A stretch of DNA of 64,000 nucleotides, taken from contig NZ_FRFD01000004.1 of assembly GCF_900143645.1 (NCBI RefSeq), positions 372,001-436,000 on the forward strand, read 5' to 3'. This document shows positions 8,994 through 16,533 of this stretch, piece by piece (within the stretch, counting starts at the first letter, position 1; every line of letters starts with the position of its first letter). The stretch comes from Anaerocolumna xylanovorans DSM 12503. Lineage in GTDB: Bacteria; Bacillota; Clostridia; Lachnospirales; Lachnospiraceae. Both the position numbers and the translations under genes were made by a program. The notes under the pieces were generated by a model. The model did not search any database, was not told where the DNA came from, and saw only the letters and a list, made by a program, of their open reading frames with translations.

Positions 8994-9013
8994 CATAATT
9001 TATAAACTAAGTT
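8979..9013. promoter_or_regulatory. xyl-operator-like palindrome, probable ROK regulator site
   Basis: AACTTAGTTT (8979-8988) and AAACTAAGTT (9004-9013) are perfect 10-bp arms. The core reads TTAGTTTGT at the left and ATAAACTAA at the right. Bacillus XylR operators have the same TTAGTTTGT...CAAACTAA layout (established knowledge). It overlaps the -35 box of the operon promoter, and the same operon encodes an XylR-type ROK protein. Confidence 0.7.
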
Positions 9014-9066
9014 TATGACTTTTTTTGTGCGTTTTTACATAACTGAAAATTATCTGCCGCAGACAG

Positions 9067-9154
9067 AAAAACCCTATGACTTTCTCTGCCTGCCGTCATA
9101 AAACACAGAATTATAATCTGTTAGACAACAGGCCAGGAAAGCCACAGGGTTTTT
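9067..9154 (-). terminator. Terminator after the HAD phosphatase gene
   Basis: On the minus strand AAAAACCCTGTGGCTTTC (9137-9154) pairs with GAAAGTCATAGGGTTTTT (9067-9084), with a few wobble or mismatched positions. A long loop and a terminal T run complete it. It ends the DeoR-linked transporter operon. Confidence 0.6.
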
Positions 9155-9246
9155 AATGCAGCAGGGCATCAGACAAATATTGGGCAGTTCCCCATAATAA
9201 TACGCTAAGTAACACATAAATATGGCTTTCTGTCAGTGGCCTCTCT

Positions 9247-9966
9247 TTATAAATGATATTTTTCAATGATTTCATCAATTGCCACCACCGTTATGGCTGC
9301 CAAGGCTTCCATACGGGCACGGTCATTGTATTCTGTCAGTAAACCGGCAAAAGAAGTGCCTGCATTTTCTGCAAATTCCATATCTGTTACACTATCCCCC
9401 ACGACAAGCACTTCCTCCGGCTTTAAATCCGTCTGGCGGCAGAAGGAATATACCATCTGAGGAGACGGTTTTGCCTCTGTATTTTCTTCATTACAGCCAA
9501 TATAATCAAAATATCCCAGCAGGCCGGTCTTTTTAAGAGAATGGACTGCGGATCTTCTGCTGTCAGCGGTTGCTATACCAAGCAAATAGCCCTTTTCCTT
9601 CAGATAGGGTATAAGTCTGTCCACTCCCGGCAAACTGCGGACAGCAATATTCTTGGTAAGGGCAATTTCTTCAAAAAGGAAAAATAGCTTCTCTTTCCCG
9701 AGAGAACTTCCCTCTTCCTGCTTTATAATTTCTTCCCAAATATCTATAATCTGGGAAGTCGTTGCATACTGTATAATACTTTCCTTTTGAAACCCCTCCG
9801 GCAGATAGCCGGAGCGCTCTTTTAATACCCCCAGGGTTTTTGTACTTACTCCATATTCCCTTTCCAAAAGCTCAAACAGCCTGGATATGACCATATGCCA
9901 GTATTCTCTGAATTCAATCAGGGTTCCGTCCTTGTCAAACAGAATTCCTTTTATCATATTGCTCAT
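9247..9966 (-). CDS. HAD-superfamily phosphatase (phosphoglycolate phosphatase-like)
   Basis: A 239-residue cytoplasmic phosphatase. The HAD nucleophile motif DKDGT lies at residues 11-15, motif II in ATADSR near residue 118, and the metal-binding GDSVTDM near residue 192. I chose ATG 9966, which has GGGAGGAATTTC directly upstream; a longer frame to 10041 lies inside the PHP gene. The start overlaps the PHP gene end by 32 bases. Being encoded with a PHP metallohydrolase and an ABC importer, it may remove phosphate from a product of the PHP reaction; that order is inference. Confidence 0.85.
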   Translation of the reverse strand: MSNMIKGILFDKDGTLIEFREYWHMVISRLFELLEREYGVSTKTLGVLKERSGYLPEGFQKESIIQYATTSQIIDIWEEIIKQEEGSSLGKEKLFFLFEEIALTKNIAVRSLPGVDRLIPYLKEKGYLLGIATADSRRSAVHSLKKTGLLGYFDYIGCNEENTEAKPSPQMVYSFCRQTDLKPEEVLVVGDSVTDMEFAENAGTSFAGLLTEYNDRARMEALAAITVVAIDEIIEKYHL

Positions 9967-11389
9967 GAAATTCCTCCCATAGTATTTTAAAATCCGGCTG
10001 CACTTTCGGCGCTCCGCTCTCTTTATAAATGGGATTGACATAACAGATTACATGGCTCTCTTCATCATATATTCCGAAACGGAACCACCAGTCCCCATTG
10101 GGACATATCTTACAGGTCATTTGTGACCCTTCCGAGAGGGCTTGTTCCTTTAATTTTCCGCCATTTAAAAGAAATACACCATACATAGGCTTTGCCACAT
10201 TGCGGACAGTTACCCTGTATTCAATTTCTTCCTGCTCCGTTATCTCATCCCCCGGCAGGTATTTACCCTGACAGATGGAGATATCCAGGTTTACATACCT
10301 GGCTGCATAGCAATGCCCCTTCTTAATTCCTTTTATCAGATTATTTACCGAAAGTCCTTCACAATAGACATAAGTAGCCGGGTCACCGTATAAAGAAGGT
10401 TCTTCTGAATTCTCATATAACTCTTCCGGGCGATTATGACTGTCACTGCCCCCGATTCCATATAAGTGTCTGCCTTTATTCCATAAGAAGTCCAGAAAGG
10501 CGGCAGCCTTGTCATTAGCCTCCGGAGAATCCTTATAGGTTGGGTCGCAAATAACCTCCAGTGTATGCAGCCCGGATAAATCATAGTCTTCCTTACAAAA
10601 TTGCCAGGGAGTAAGGAACATATGGTTTAAAGATAAGTTGGCCTCTTCTGACAGAAAGCTTACGGCTCCCCGCCAGATTTCATCAAACCCAATCTCCGCT
10701 TCTGTCTCTTCCGTTGCTGCTTTTACCGCCAGGTCAAGCAACCCAGAAAGCATATTGCCGGATTGGATGCCATGGATATTCATGTGTCCTATGGGAAGTG
10801 TCAGCTCCATGGAAGGAATCAGCAAACAGGAAGGAATACTTTCTCCAAAGGCAATTCCATTGTGCTCGGTAAAAGCCATAAAGTCCAGCTTCCTGTCTTC
10901 CAGGATTCCGGCCGCTTCTTCTATGTTGTTATGACCGTCGGAAAAGATGGTATGTCCATGGAAATCACCTTTATAATACCTGGTTTCCCTGCTGTATAGA
11001 CTGTCAAAGGAATAACCGCTGCTGGTCTCGTTTTGGCAGTAATAAGAAGCGTAACTTTTCCTGCTGTCTGTTTCAACGGATAATTTTACGGTATAAGCTC
11101 CCTTTTCAAAGCTGCCGCCATAAAGAAAGATTAAGGCATATTTTCCTCCTGAAAGCTCATGCTTTAATCCAGTCAGAGTGCATACCTCTTTGGAAATATA
11201 GATTTCCCTGATAAAGCTGCCGATTCCGGGGATAACATTTCCGCAGAATACCTTTTCGGGATTAAACAATAATACTGTCATAGGTACCTTTTCATCTGTT
11301 TCTATCTTAATCCAAAGGCTTTCTTCCGGTTTATCAATTTCAAAGAAAGCGGATACTATATTCTTATTTATTATAATTTCTTTCTGCAT
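9935..11389 (-). CDS. PHP-domain metallohydrolase (CehA/McbA-like)
   Basis: A 484-residue protein. After about 130 residues of beta-rich N-terminal domain comes a PHP domain with metal-binding motifs FHGHTIFSDGH, AFTEHNG and GGSDSHN, as in CehA/McbA-type metallohydrolases. These cut phosphoesters or other esters using two or three metals. There is no signal peptide. ATG 11389 is preferred, but an in-frame GTG at 11401 is possible; AAAAGGG is far from the first and close to the second. It follows the solute receptor gene and precedes a HAD phosphatase, suggesting that the imported compound carries a phosphoester or similar group. Confidence 0.85.
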   Translation of the reverse strand: MQKEIIINKNIVSAFFEIDKPEESLWIKIETDEKVPMTVLLFNPEKVFCGNVIPGIGSFIREIYISKEVCTLTGLKHELSGGKYALIFLYGGSFEKGAYTVKLSVETDSRKSYASYYCQNETSSGYSFDSLYSRETRYYKGDFHGHTIFSDGHNNIEEAAGILEDRKLDFMAFTEHNGIAFGESIPSCLLIPSMELTLPIGHMNIHGIQSGNMLSGLLDLAVKAATEETEAEIGFDEIWRGAVSFLSEEANLSLNHMFLTPWQFCKEDYDLSGLHTLEVICDPTYKDSPEANDKAAAFLDFLWNKGRHLYGIGGSDSHNRPEELYENSEEPSLYGDPATYVYCEGLSVNNLIKGIKKGHCYAARYVNLDISICQGKYLPGDEITEQEEIEYRVTVRNVAKPMYGVFLLNGGKLKEQALSEGSQMTCKICPNGDWWFRFGIYDEESHVICYVNPIYKESGAPKVQPDFKILWEEFHEQYDKRNSV

Positions 11390-11424
11390 ATAAATAACCA
11401 CGCCCTTTTCTGGATATCAATCCG

Positions 11425-11447
11425 GGGCAGCCATATAAGCCGCCCCA
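11425..11447 (-). promoter_or_regulatory. Intercistronic stem-loop after the solute receptor gene
   Basis: On the minus strand GGGGCGGC and GCTGCCCC form an 8-bp stem with one G-U pair, 18 bases after the receptor stop. It has no T run. It probably protects the upstream receptor mRNA or partly stops transcription. Confidence 0.45.
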
Positions 11448-11465
11448 TTATAAGGTAAGTGAAGA

Positions 11466-12905
11466 TTATTTGTTTATTTTATCTAATTCTTTTTGTGCTT
11501 TTTTCGCTGCTTCATCCAATGCTTTTTTAGCCGGTACATTTTCTATCTGAATCTTATCTACAGCTTCTTTTAGAGCATCCAGAATAGCCCCGCCGGTCGG
11601 GTCAATGAATTCCGGTACGGCATACTGGTCTATCTGCTTTAAGGCTGCATCGGCGTCGGGATTGGATTTTAAATATTCCTGGTATTCCGGTAAATCCAGA
11701 ACGGACTTGCGTACTGCCACATATCCGGTGCCCATGGAGAATTTTGCGGTATTTCCGGTATTGGTTGCATAGTTAACGAAATCGGCCGCACCCTTCTTCT
11801 GGTCTTCGCTTAAGTTACTGCTCTTGGGTATGTAATACATTAGACTGCTAAAATACGGCTTAGGCTCATTTCCGTTCCAGCCGGGCTGTACGGCAACGGC
11901 AAATTCGTTCTTATAACCTTCCGTTATGGCTTTATTTACGGCATCCAAAGCGATGGCATAATCTCCGGGGGAACCGGTATAGCCCAAAGCTTTACCATAT
12001 ACCCAGTCATCCATGGTCTTATACCAGTATTCCCAGCCCTGTCCGCCGGAATAGATTTTCATGGATTTATCCTCATGAATCCATTTGCGGAACTGGTCCA
12101 ATACCTCTACCCAGGTAGAATCATTGATCAAAACCGTTTTGCCGTCATCGGATACTACTTTCCCGCCAGCGCTGGAGACAGCATCCATCATATTGTATTC
12201 TCCCCACATAGGCTCCCAGACGTATTCAATTTTGTTCTTATTGGTTGAAATTCCCAGGGTTTTGTCCTTCATAGCCTCTAATTTCTGCCAGGAGGTCAAA
12301 TTGTCTTCTGTGTATCCGGCTTCCGTAAGAACGGCTTTGTTATAGTAAAGTACCTGGGAAGTACCGTAAGCCGGTGCGAATACCATCTTGCCGTCCCTTA
12401 ACGCAGCATCCATAAAGCCGCCTACGATATCATCCTTATTATAATCCTCAGGCATATAATCTTCAAAGGCTTCTACCAGTCCTTTTTTATAAAAGGTATC
12501 ATGGGAACCGCCTGCTACCAAGGCCGGCGCATTTTTTCCGGCAAAGGCTGCCTGAAGCTTCTGGTCGATTTCGGAATAGCTTCCGATGACAACGGGTTTG
12601 ATGATATATTTACTCTGGGAAGCATTATATTCATTGATAATACCTGTCAGGGTATCTCCCAGGGTGCCTCCCAGAGCGTGCCAGAATTCGATTTCCACCG
12701 GTTCCTTCGGCGTTTCTGTCTCCTCTGCTGCTTTTGTTGTTTCTAACGTATCTGCAGGAACAGCTGTGCCGGTACCCTCTGAAGACTGCGCATTTGTTTC
12801 CTTACTGTCGTTTTTCCCCGCTGCATTATCCGTTTTCCCGCAGCCTGTAAAGATAAGGCTTAAACTTAATATCACCAGCAGTGCAATTTTTTTCACTTGT
12901 TTCAT
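11466..12905 (-). CDS. ABC transporter extracellular sugar-binding lipoprotein
   Basis: A 479-residue family 1 solute-binding protein. The signal peptide has a KK start, a hydrophobic core and a lipobox FTGC with the lipid-carrying Cys near residue 21, followed by a Thr/Glu-rich linker to about residue 70. The body (EIEFWHALGG onward) is typical of receptors for oligosaccharides or glycerol phosphate. ATG 12905 is preceded by GGAGGAAAGCG; an upstream frame to 12998 overlaps the permease and is rejected. It is followed by a stem-loop and the PHP gene. Substrate is unknown; the PHP/HAD partners hint at a phosphorylated or ester compound. Confidence 0.9.
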   Translation of the reverse strand: MKQVKKIALLVILSLSLIFTGCGKTDNAAGKNDSKETNAQSSEGTGTAVPADTLETTKAAEETETPKEPVEIEFWHALGGTLGDTLTGIINEYNASQSKYIIKPVVIGSYSEIDQKLQAAFAGKNAPALVAGGSHDTFYKKGLVEAFEDYMPEDYNKDDIVGGFMDAALRDGKMVFAPAYGTSQVLYYNKAVLTEAGYTEDNLTSWQKLEAMKDKTLGISTNKNKIEYVWEPMWGEYNMMDAVSSAGGKVVSDDGKTVLINDSTWVEVLDQFRKWIHEDKSMKIYSGGQGWEYWYKTMDDWVYGKALGYTGSPGDYAIALDAVNKAITEGYKNEFAVAVQPGWNGNEPKPYFSSLMYYIPKSSNLSEDQKKGAADFVNYATNTGNTAKFSMGTGYVAVRKSVLDLPEYQEYLKSNPDADAALKQIDQYAVPEFIDPTGGAILDALKEAVDKIQIENVPAKKALDEAAKKAQKELDKINK

Positions 12906-12939
12906 CGCTTTCCTCCAATCTTTTCTTTCCGCTTTGTTG

Positions 12940-13770
12940 TCAGAACTTAATTCCGCTGTCCTGAGATATGGCAGACATAAGCCATTTCTGGGCAGCAAAT
13001 AAGATTACCAGAATGGGCAGTGTAGTGATTGTACTGGCTAACATCACCTGTGCCCAATTCATTCCATAAGCTCCCTCCTGAATAAAAAACTGTCTGAGTC
13101 CCTGGGAAATCAGATATTTATCCTGGCTGGTAAGCATAATACTCGGCCACATATAACTGTTGTACAACTGAATGAAGGTTAGTAACCCTACCGAGGAAAA
13201 TGCCGATTTATTTAAAGGCAGTATTACATGCCGTAATATCAGCCTATGGTTCGCTCCGTCAATCTTAGCCGCTTCCACAAAGTCCATGCTTGTCTTTTTA
13301 AAAGCCTGACGGAAATAGAATACGGCAAAAACATTGGCAAGATTTGAAAATACCAGCCCGGACAAGGTATTCAAAAGTCCCATGTGTGCCAATATAACAT
13401 AAGAAGGCACATAGGTAACGGCGCCGGGCAGCATATAAGTAACTATTACAATTACAAAAATCCGGTCCATATTGCGATTATTTAAGAATACCACCCCATA
13501 GGCAAACATACTGCTTACGATAAGAATCAATGCGGTACCGGCAATTCCTACGATAAAGCTGTTAAGAAGATAACCATAGAGCTTTATGGCTTTTAAATTT
13601 TCAATAAATTCACTCAGATTAATATGGGTTGGCAGGAGCTTATACGGTGTCTGCCAAATTTCGTTGTTGGACTTAAAAGCTCCCAGAAACATCCAGGCAA
13701 ATGGAAACAGGAAAACTATCGATATGCCCGCTAAAAAGATATATTTTGTTAAAACTTTTACCCTCTTCAT
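12940..13770 (-). CDS. ABC sugar permease, MalG/UgpE type
   Basis: A 277-residue inner-membrane permease with about six hydrophobic segments and the ATPase-contacting EAA-loop motif EAAKIDGANHRLI in the second half. ATG 13770 with GGGGGTTAGC is chosen. The longer frame to 13815 runs into the repeat element at 13781-13846 and is not conserved coding sequence. It pairs with the MalF-type permease encoded just upstream. No ATPase gene is present in this operon. Confidence 0.88.
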   Translation of the reverse strand: MKRVKVLTKYIFLAGISIVFLFPFAWMFLGAFKSNNEIWQTPYKLLPTHINLSEFIENLKAIKLYGYLLNSFIVGIAGTALILIVSSMFAYGVVFLNNRNMDRIFVIVIVTYMLPGAVTYVPSYVILAHMGLLNTLSGLVFSNLANVFAVFYFRQAFKKTSMDFVEAAKIDGANHRLILRHVILPLNKSAFSSVGLLTFIQLYNSYMWPSIMLTSQDKYLISQGLRQFFIQEGAYGMNWAQVMLASTITTLPILVILFAAQKWLMSAISQDSGIKF

Positions 13771-13780
13771 GCTAACCCCC

Positions 13781-13846
13781 ATGTATATCGCAAGTTTACT
13801 TGCAATACTGCCCAAATAGAAAGTGAAAAATGCTTTTTATTTTTCA
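13781..13846. repeat. Dispersed double-hairpin repeat, copy A
   Basis: It contains hairpin GCAAG-TTTA-CTTGC (13790-13803), a conserved linker with ATACTG and AAATAGAAA, and hairpin TGAAAAAT/ATTTTTCA (13824-13831, 13839-13846). Copies B (17483-17535) and C (62844-62913) match. In copy A the first stem is A-G/C-T where copy C has G-G/C-C, so the pairing is kept although the bases differ. On the minus strand both flanks look like ribosome sites (GGGAGTAGT, GGGGGTTAG). It separates the two permease genes. Confidence 0.7.
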
Positions 13847-13936
13847 TACTACTCCCTTCACCGCCTTCAAAGTTGTCTGCGGCTTTTCCATTAATAGAAC
13901 AGACTGAAAGAATTACAGGCGGCTGTCTTTTAAGGC

Positions 13937-14818
13937 TTATTCATAATGAACGAACCGGCTGCTGATACGGTTGCTAATCAATGACAATACAACGATAATA
14001 GCCAGGATTATCATGGCTATGCTGTTGGCAGGCCCCATCTTAAAGTTCTGAAAAGATTTGTCATAATACATATAAAGCAAGGTAGTGGTACTTCCGCCGG
14101 GACCGCCCTGCGTCATAATCTGAATCTGATCATAGACCTGAATGGATTGAATCAGATTGACAACAAACAGGAAAAAGGTCGTTGGTGAAATCAGAGGAAT
14201 CGTTATATGCAACAACTTGCGGCTGCGGGAAGCTCCGTCAATTTCAGCGGCTTCATAGGTACTCTTTGGTACCGCTGCCAGGGCTCCTATATAAAACAGA
14301 AAGGTCCAGCCCAGAGACTTCCATATAGTAAAAATGATTACAGACAGCATAGCCGTCGTACTGTCCTGCAGCCAGGAAAGAGGGGCGATTCCAAAGAACC
14401 CCAGCAAATGATTGGCAAAGCCTCTCTCCGGCTCATATATCCAGGACCACACCATGGAAACTGCTACCGTAGGAGTTATCCAGGGGCTGAAGATAACACT
14501 GCGGAACAGCTTGCTGCCGCGGAACTGATTTTCAAAAAGCAGGGCCAGCCCGAAGCTGATGAGCAGTGTCGGGGGAATAGTCCCCACCGCAAAATAGAAC
14601 GTATTAAACAAGGCTTTTAGAAAATCTGAATCCGTAAAAATATCCTTATAATTATCCAATCCTACAAATCCTATATTTGCCGATATATAGTCCCAGTCTG
14701 TAAAGCTGATGCCAAATGCAAGAAACAGCGGGACAATCCAAAATAGCAGCAGCGGAATTAAAAAAGGTAATGTAAATCCTATTCTTGCCAAGGTGTCTTT
14801 TTTCATTTTAATAGCCAT
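13937..14818 (-). CDS. ABC sugar permease, MalF/UgpA type
   Basis: A 293-residue membrane protein with six predicted helices, the first near residues 12-32 after KKDTLARIG. The EAA-loop motif EAAEIDGASRSRKLL lies near residue 200. MTQGGPGGST is typical of the UgpA/MalF group. ATG 14818 follows AGGAAAGG closely; ATG 14806 (MKKDTLAR) is a reasonable alternative, and the frame to 14860 lacks a good ribosome site. It is the first gene of the transporter block after the DeoR terminator. Confidence 0.88.
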   Translation of the reverse strand: MAIKMKKDTLARIGFTLPFLIPLLLFWIVPLFLAFGISFTDWDYISANIGFVGLDNYKDIFTDSDFLKALFNTFYFAVGTIPPTLLISFGLALLFENQFRGSKLFRSVIFSPWITPTVAVSMVWSWIYEPERGFANHLLGFFGIAPLSWLQDSTTAMLSVIIFTIWKSLGWTFLFYIGALAAVPKSTYEAAEIDGASRSRKLLHITIPLISPTTFFLFVVNLIQSIQVYDQIQIMTQGGPGGSTTTLLYMYYDKSFQNFKMGPANSIAMIILAIIVVLSLISNRISSRFVHYE

Positions 14819-14873
14819 GCCTTTCCTGAATACTTGATACTCTTTATTCCATGTTGGCATTTTATCAACAAAA

Positions 14874-14942
14874 CAAAAAAATAGAGTGAAAACAATGTAA
14901 AAGAATTGATAATTCTTTTCTTTTACTTGGTTTTCGCTCTAT
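14874..14942 (-). terminator. Strong terminator between the DeoR gene and transporter operon
   Basis: On the minus strand ATAGAGCGAAAAC (14930-14942) pairs with GTTTTCACTCTAT (14881-14893), with an inner AAAGAATT/AATTCTTT pair, followed by seven T (14874-14880). It separates the DeoR gene from the permease genes, which therefore need their own promoter. Confidence 0.75.
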
Positions 14943-14973
14943 AAAAGTTTGTTTTATTCCAAAAAGTCAAATT

Positions 14974-15771
14974 TTACACTTGATAATAAGTGATATGTCT
15001 GCTCTCCAGGAAAAGCCTCCAGTCTTCCTTTAGCTCTCCTGCCATAATGAGGCAATCAATCTCCTTCCAGCCTGCCACCCGGTATGCTGCCTTTAAATTG
15101 AATTTACTGCTGTCTGCCAGCAGAATTTTATTTCTTACCTGTCTGAATACAGGCTTGATTGCCGAATAAGCCTGATAGTCTACATTACTGCAGCCAAACT
15201 CCATATCCAGAGCATCTGCGGAAAAAAATAAATAGTCATAGGATATCTCTTCTACACACTGCTCAAAAAAGGTTCCATAGGTCATACGGATATTAGGCTC
15301 AACCTCGCCTCCTAAGAAAAGAAACCGATGTCCCTGTTCCCTAAAGGCTTCATGATAGCCCTCCATAATATAGCAAAAGAGGCATGCGATGGAATTGGTG
15401 ACTACAGTAAGCCCCTTTTTGTCTGTAAGGCCTGGAAGAAGATAGGTTACCGTGGATCCGGAGTCCAGGTAGATGCTGTCCCCGTCTGCAATCATCTCCG
15501 CCGCTCTTTTGCATATCTGCTTCTTTTCTTCTTTTTGCAAAAGCTGGCGTTCATGAAACAGATAATGCTCTTTATACTTTTTCTTTTCCTGTCTGGACAA
15601 GTTTCCGTGTCCTCTTACAAAGCCTTCCTGCTCTGCCAGGTAATCGAAATCTCCCCGGATGGTCTCCATCGTCACCCCAAAACGGTTTGCCATATCTGTT
15701 ACGGTAACTTCACCCTCATCTCTGATAAGCTTAGTGATTTCTTTTCTTCTTATCTCAACCTTATTATTCAT
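14974..15771 (-). CDS. DeoR/GlpR-family transcriptional regulator
   Basis: A 265-residue repressor-type protein. The N-terminal helix-turn-helix is in VTVTDMANRFGVTMETIRGD (about residues 20-40). The C-terminal DeoR sensor domain has the phosphosugar-binding signature DGDSIYLDSGSTV near residue 95. Family members sense phosphorylated sugars. It is the first gene of the locus, and a terminator follows it directly. ATG 15771 is chosen. An in-frame TTG at 15783 touches the GGAGG and is too close. It likely controls the importer-PHP-HAD genes downstream. Confidence 0.88.
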   Translation of the reverse strand: MNNKVEIRRKEITKLIRDEGEVTVTDMANRFGVTMETIRGDFDYLAEQEGFVRGHGNLSRQEKKKYKEHYLFHERQLLQKEEKKQICKRAAEMIADGDSIYLDSGSTVTYLLPGLTDKKGLTVVTNSIACLFCYIMEGYHEAFREQGHRFLFLGGEVEPNIRMTYGTFFEQCVEEISYDYLFFSADALDMEFGCSNVDYQAYSAIKPVFRQVRNKILLADSSKFNLKAAYRVAGWKEIDCLIMAGELKEDWRLFLESRHITYYQV

Positions 15772-15859
15772 CTTCTCAATCAACCTCCGGAGCCCATGCT
15801 CTTATCCGAATTCATCTTATCACAATTTATGCTCTTTTGCCACAGCCCCGTATTATTTA

Positions 15860-16513
15860 TTATTCTCTTACATATTCCATTAATTCGTCCAGAATTGCCC
15901 GGTAGCCATTTGCATACATATGGACCCCTTCTACGGAATATTCACTTTTCAGGTTTTTGTCCCTGTCATATAAATTCCGGCTAATATCAATATACTTTAC
16001 CTGATAACGTTCTGCCATAGCCTTTAAGGCTTCATTGGCTTCTGCCACTTTCTCATTGGACCTTTGTTTAATCCATTCCCTTGCCTCTTCATTTCCAAAA
16101 TCATGTTCGCAGTTGCAGGGATAATACGCCATTACATATATCTTTGTCTTTGGAAGATGTTCCTTTATCTCATTAAGAATATATTCATAGCGCCCGGTTA
16201 ATTCCTCCAGGGTATAATCCACGGCACTTAAGTCATTCGTTCCGATATTGATAAATATCTTACGGGGCTCCAGCTCAAATATCAGGGTATCAAGTGCCAG
16301 TATCATTTCCGAAGAAGTAAAACCACTGGCCCCTCTGTTATAGATGGTTTCCCTGATATCATAATCCTGCATGAATTCATAAATAGGAAACTGCTCCATT
16401 AAGGAAGATCCTGTAAAGAGAATTTCCCCTTTCTTCACATACTGGTTTAAAATGCTGTAATGCTTAATCTTATCCGCTTTTTCTTCATTTAACTGCTTTT
16501 CTTTTAATACCAT
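15860..16513 (-). CDS. SGNH/GDSL-family hydrolase with Asp-to-Glu block V
   Basis: A 217-residue cytoplasmic esterase or lipase-like protein. Block I is GSSL at 35-38 (nucleophile Ser37), block II Gly in NRGASG (60s), block III GTND at 91-94, and block V EGVH at 195-198 where the family normally has Asp-x-x-His. The Ser and His are present; the acidic member of the triad is Glu195. ATG 16513 follows AGGAGAGG with a 7-base spacer. It is the second gene after the AEC transporter, 20 bases apart, so deacylation of a compound moved by that transporter is possible. Confidence 0.82.
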   Translation of the reverse strand: MVLKEKQLNEEKADKIKHYSILNQYVKKGEILFTGSSLMEQFPIYEFMQDYDIRETIYNRGASGFTSSEMILALDTLIFELEPRKIFINIGTNDLSAVDYTLEELTGRYEYILNEIKEHLPKTKIYVMAYYPCNCEHDFGNEEAREWIKQRSNEKVAEANEALKAMAERYQVKYIDISRNLYDRDKNLKSEYSVEGVHMYANGYRAILDELMEYVRE

Positions 16514-16533
16514 ATGCTTACCTCTCCTTATCC

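Larger units (their letters stand above)
8925..9246. other. Intergenic region upstream of the MFS gene
   Basis: From right to left it holds the terminator of the HAD gene (9067-9154), a short unassigned AT-rich stretch, the xyl-like operator with its promoter, and a 40-base leader. No small gene with a ribosome site is seen. Confidence 0.5.

Noticed and set aside
13781..13861. A 26-codon peptide (MKNKKHFS...) starting in repeat copy A, with similar starts in B and C
   Set aside because: Copies differ by one-base insertions after the first eight codons, so the peptide is not conserved; the likeness comes from the shared hairpin.
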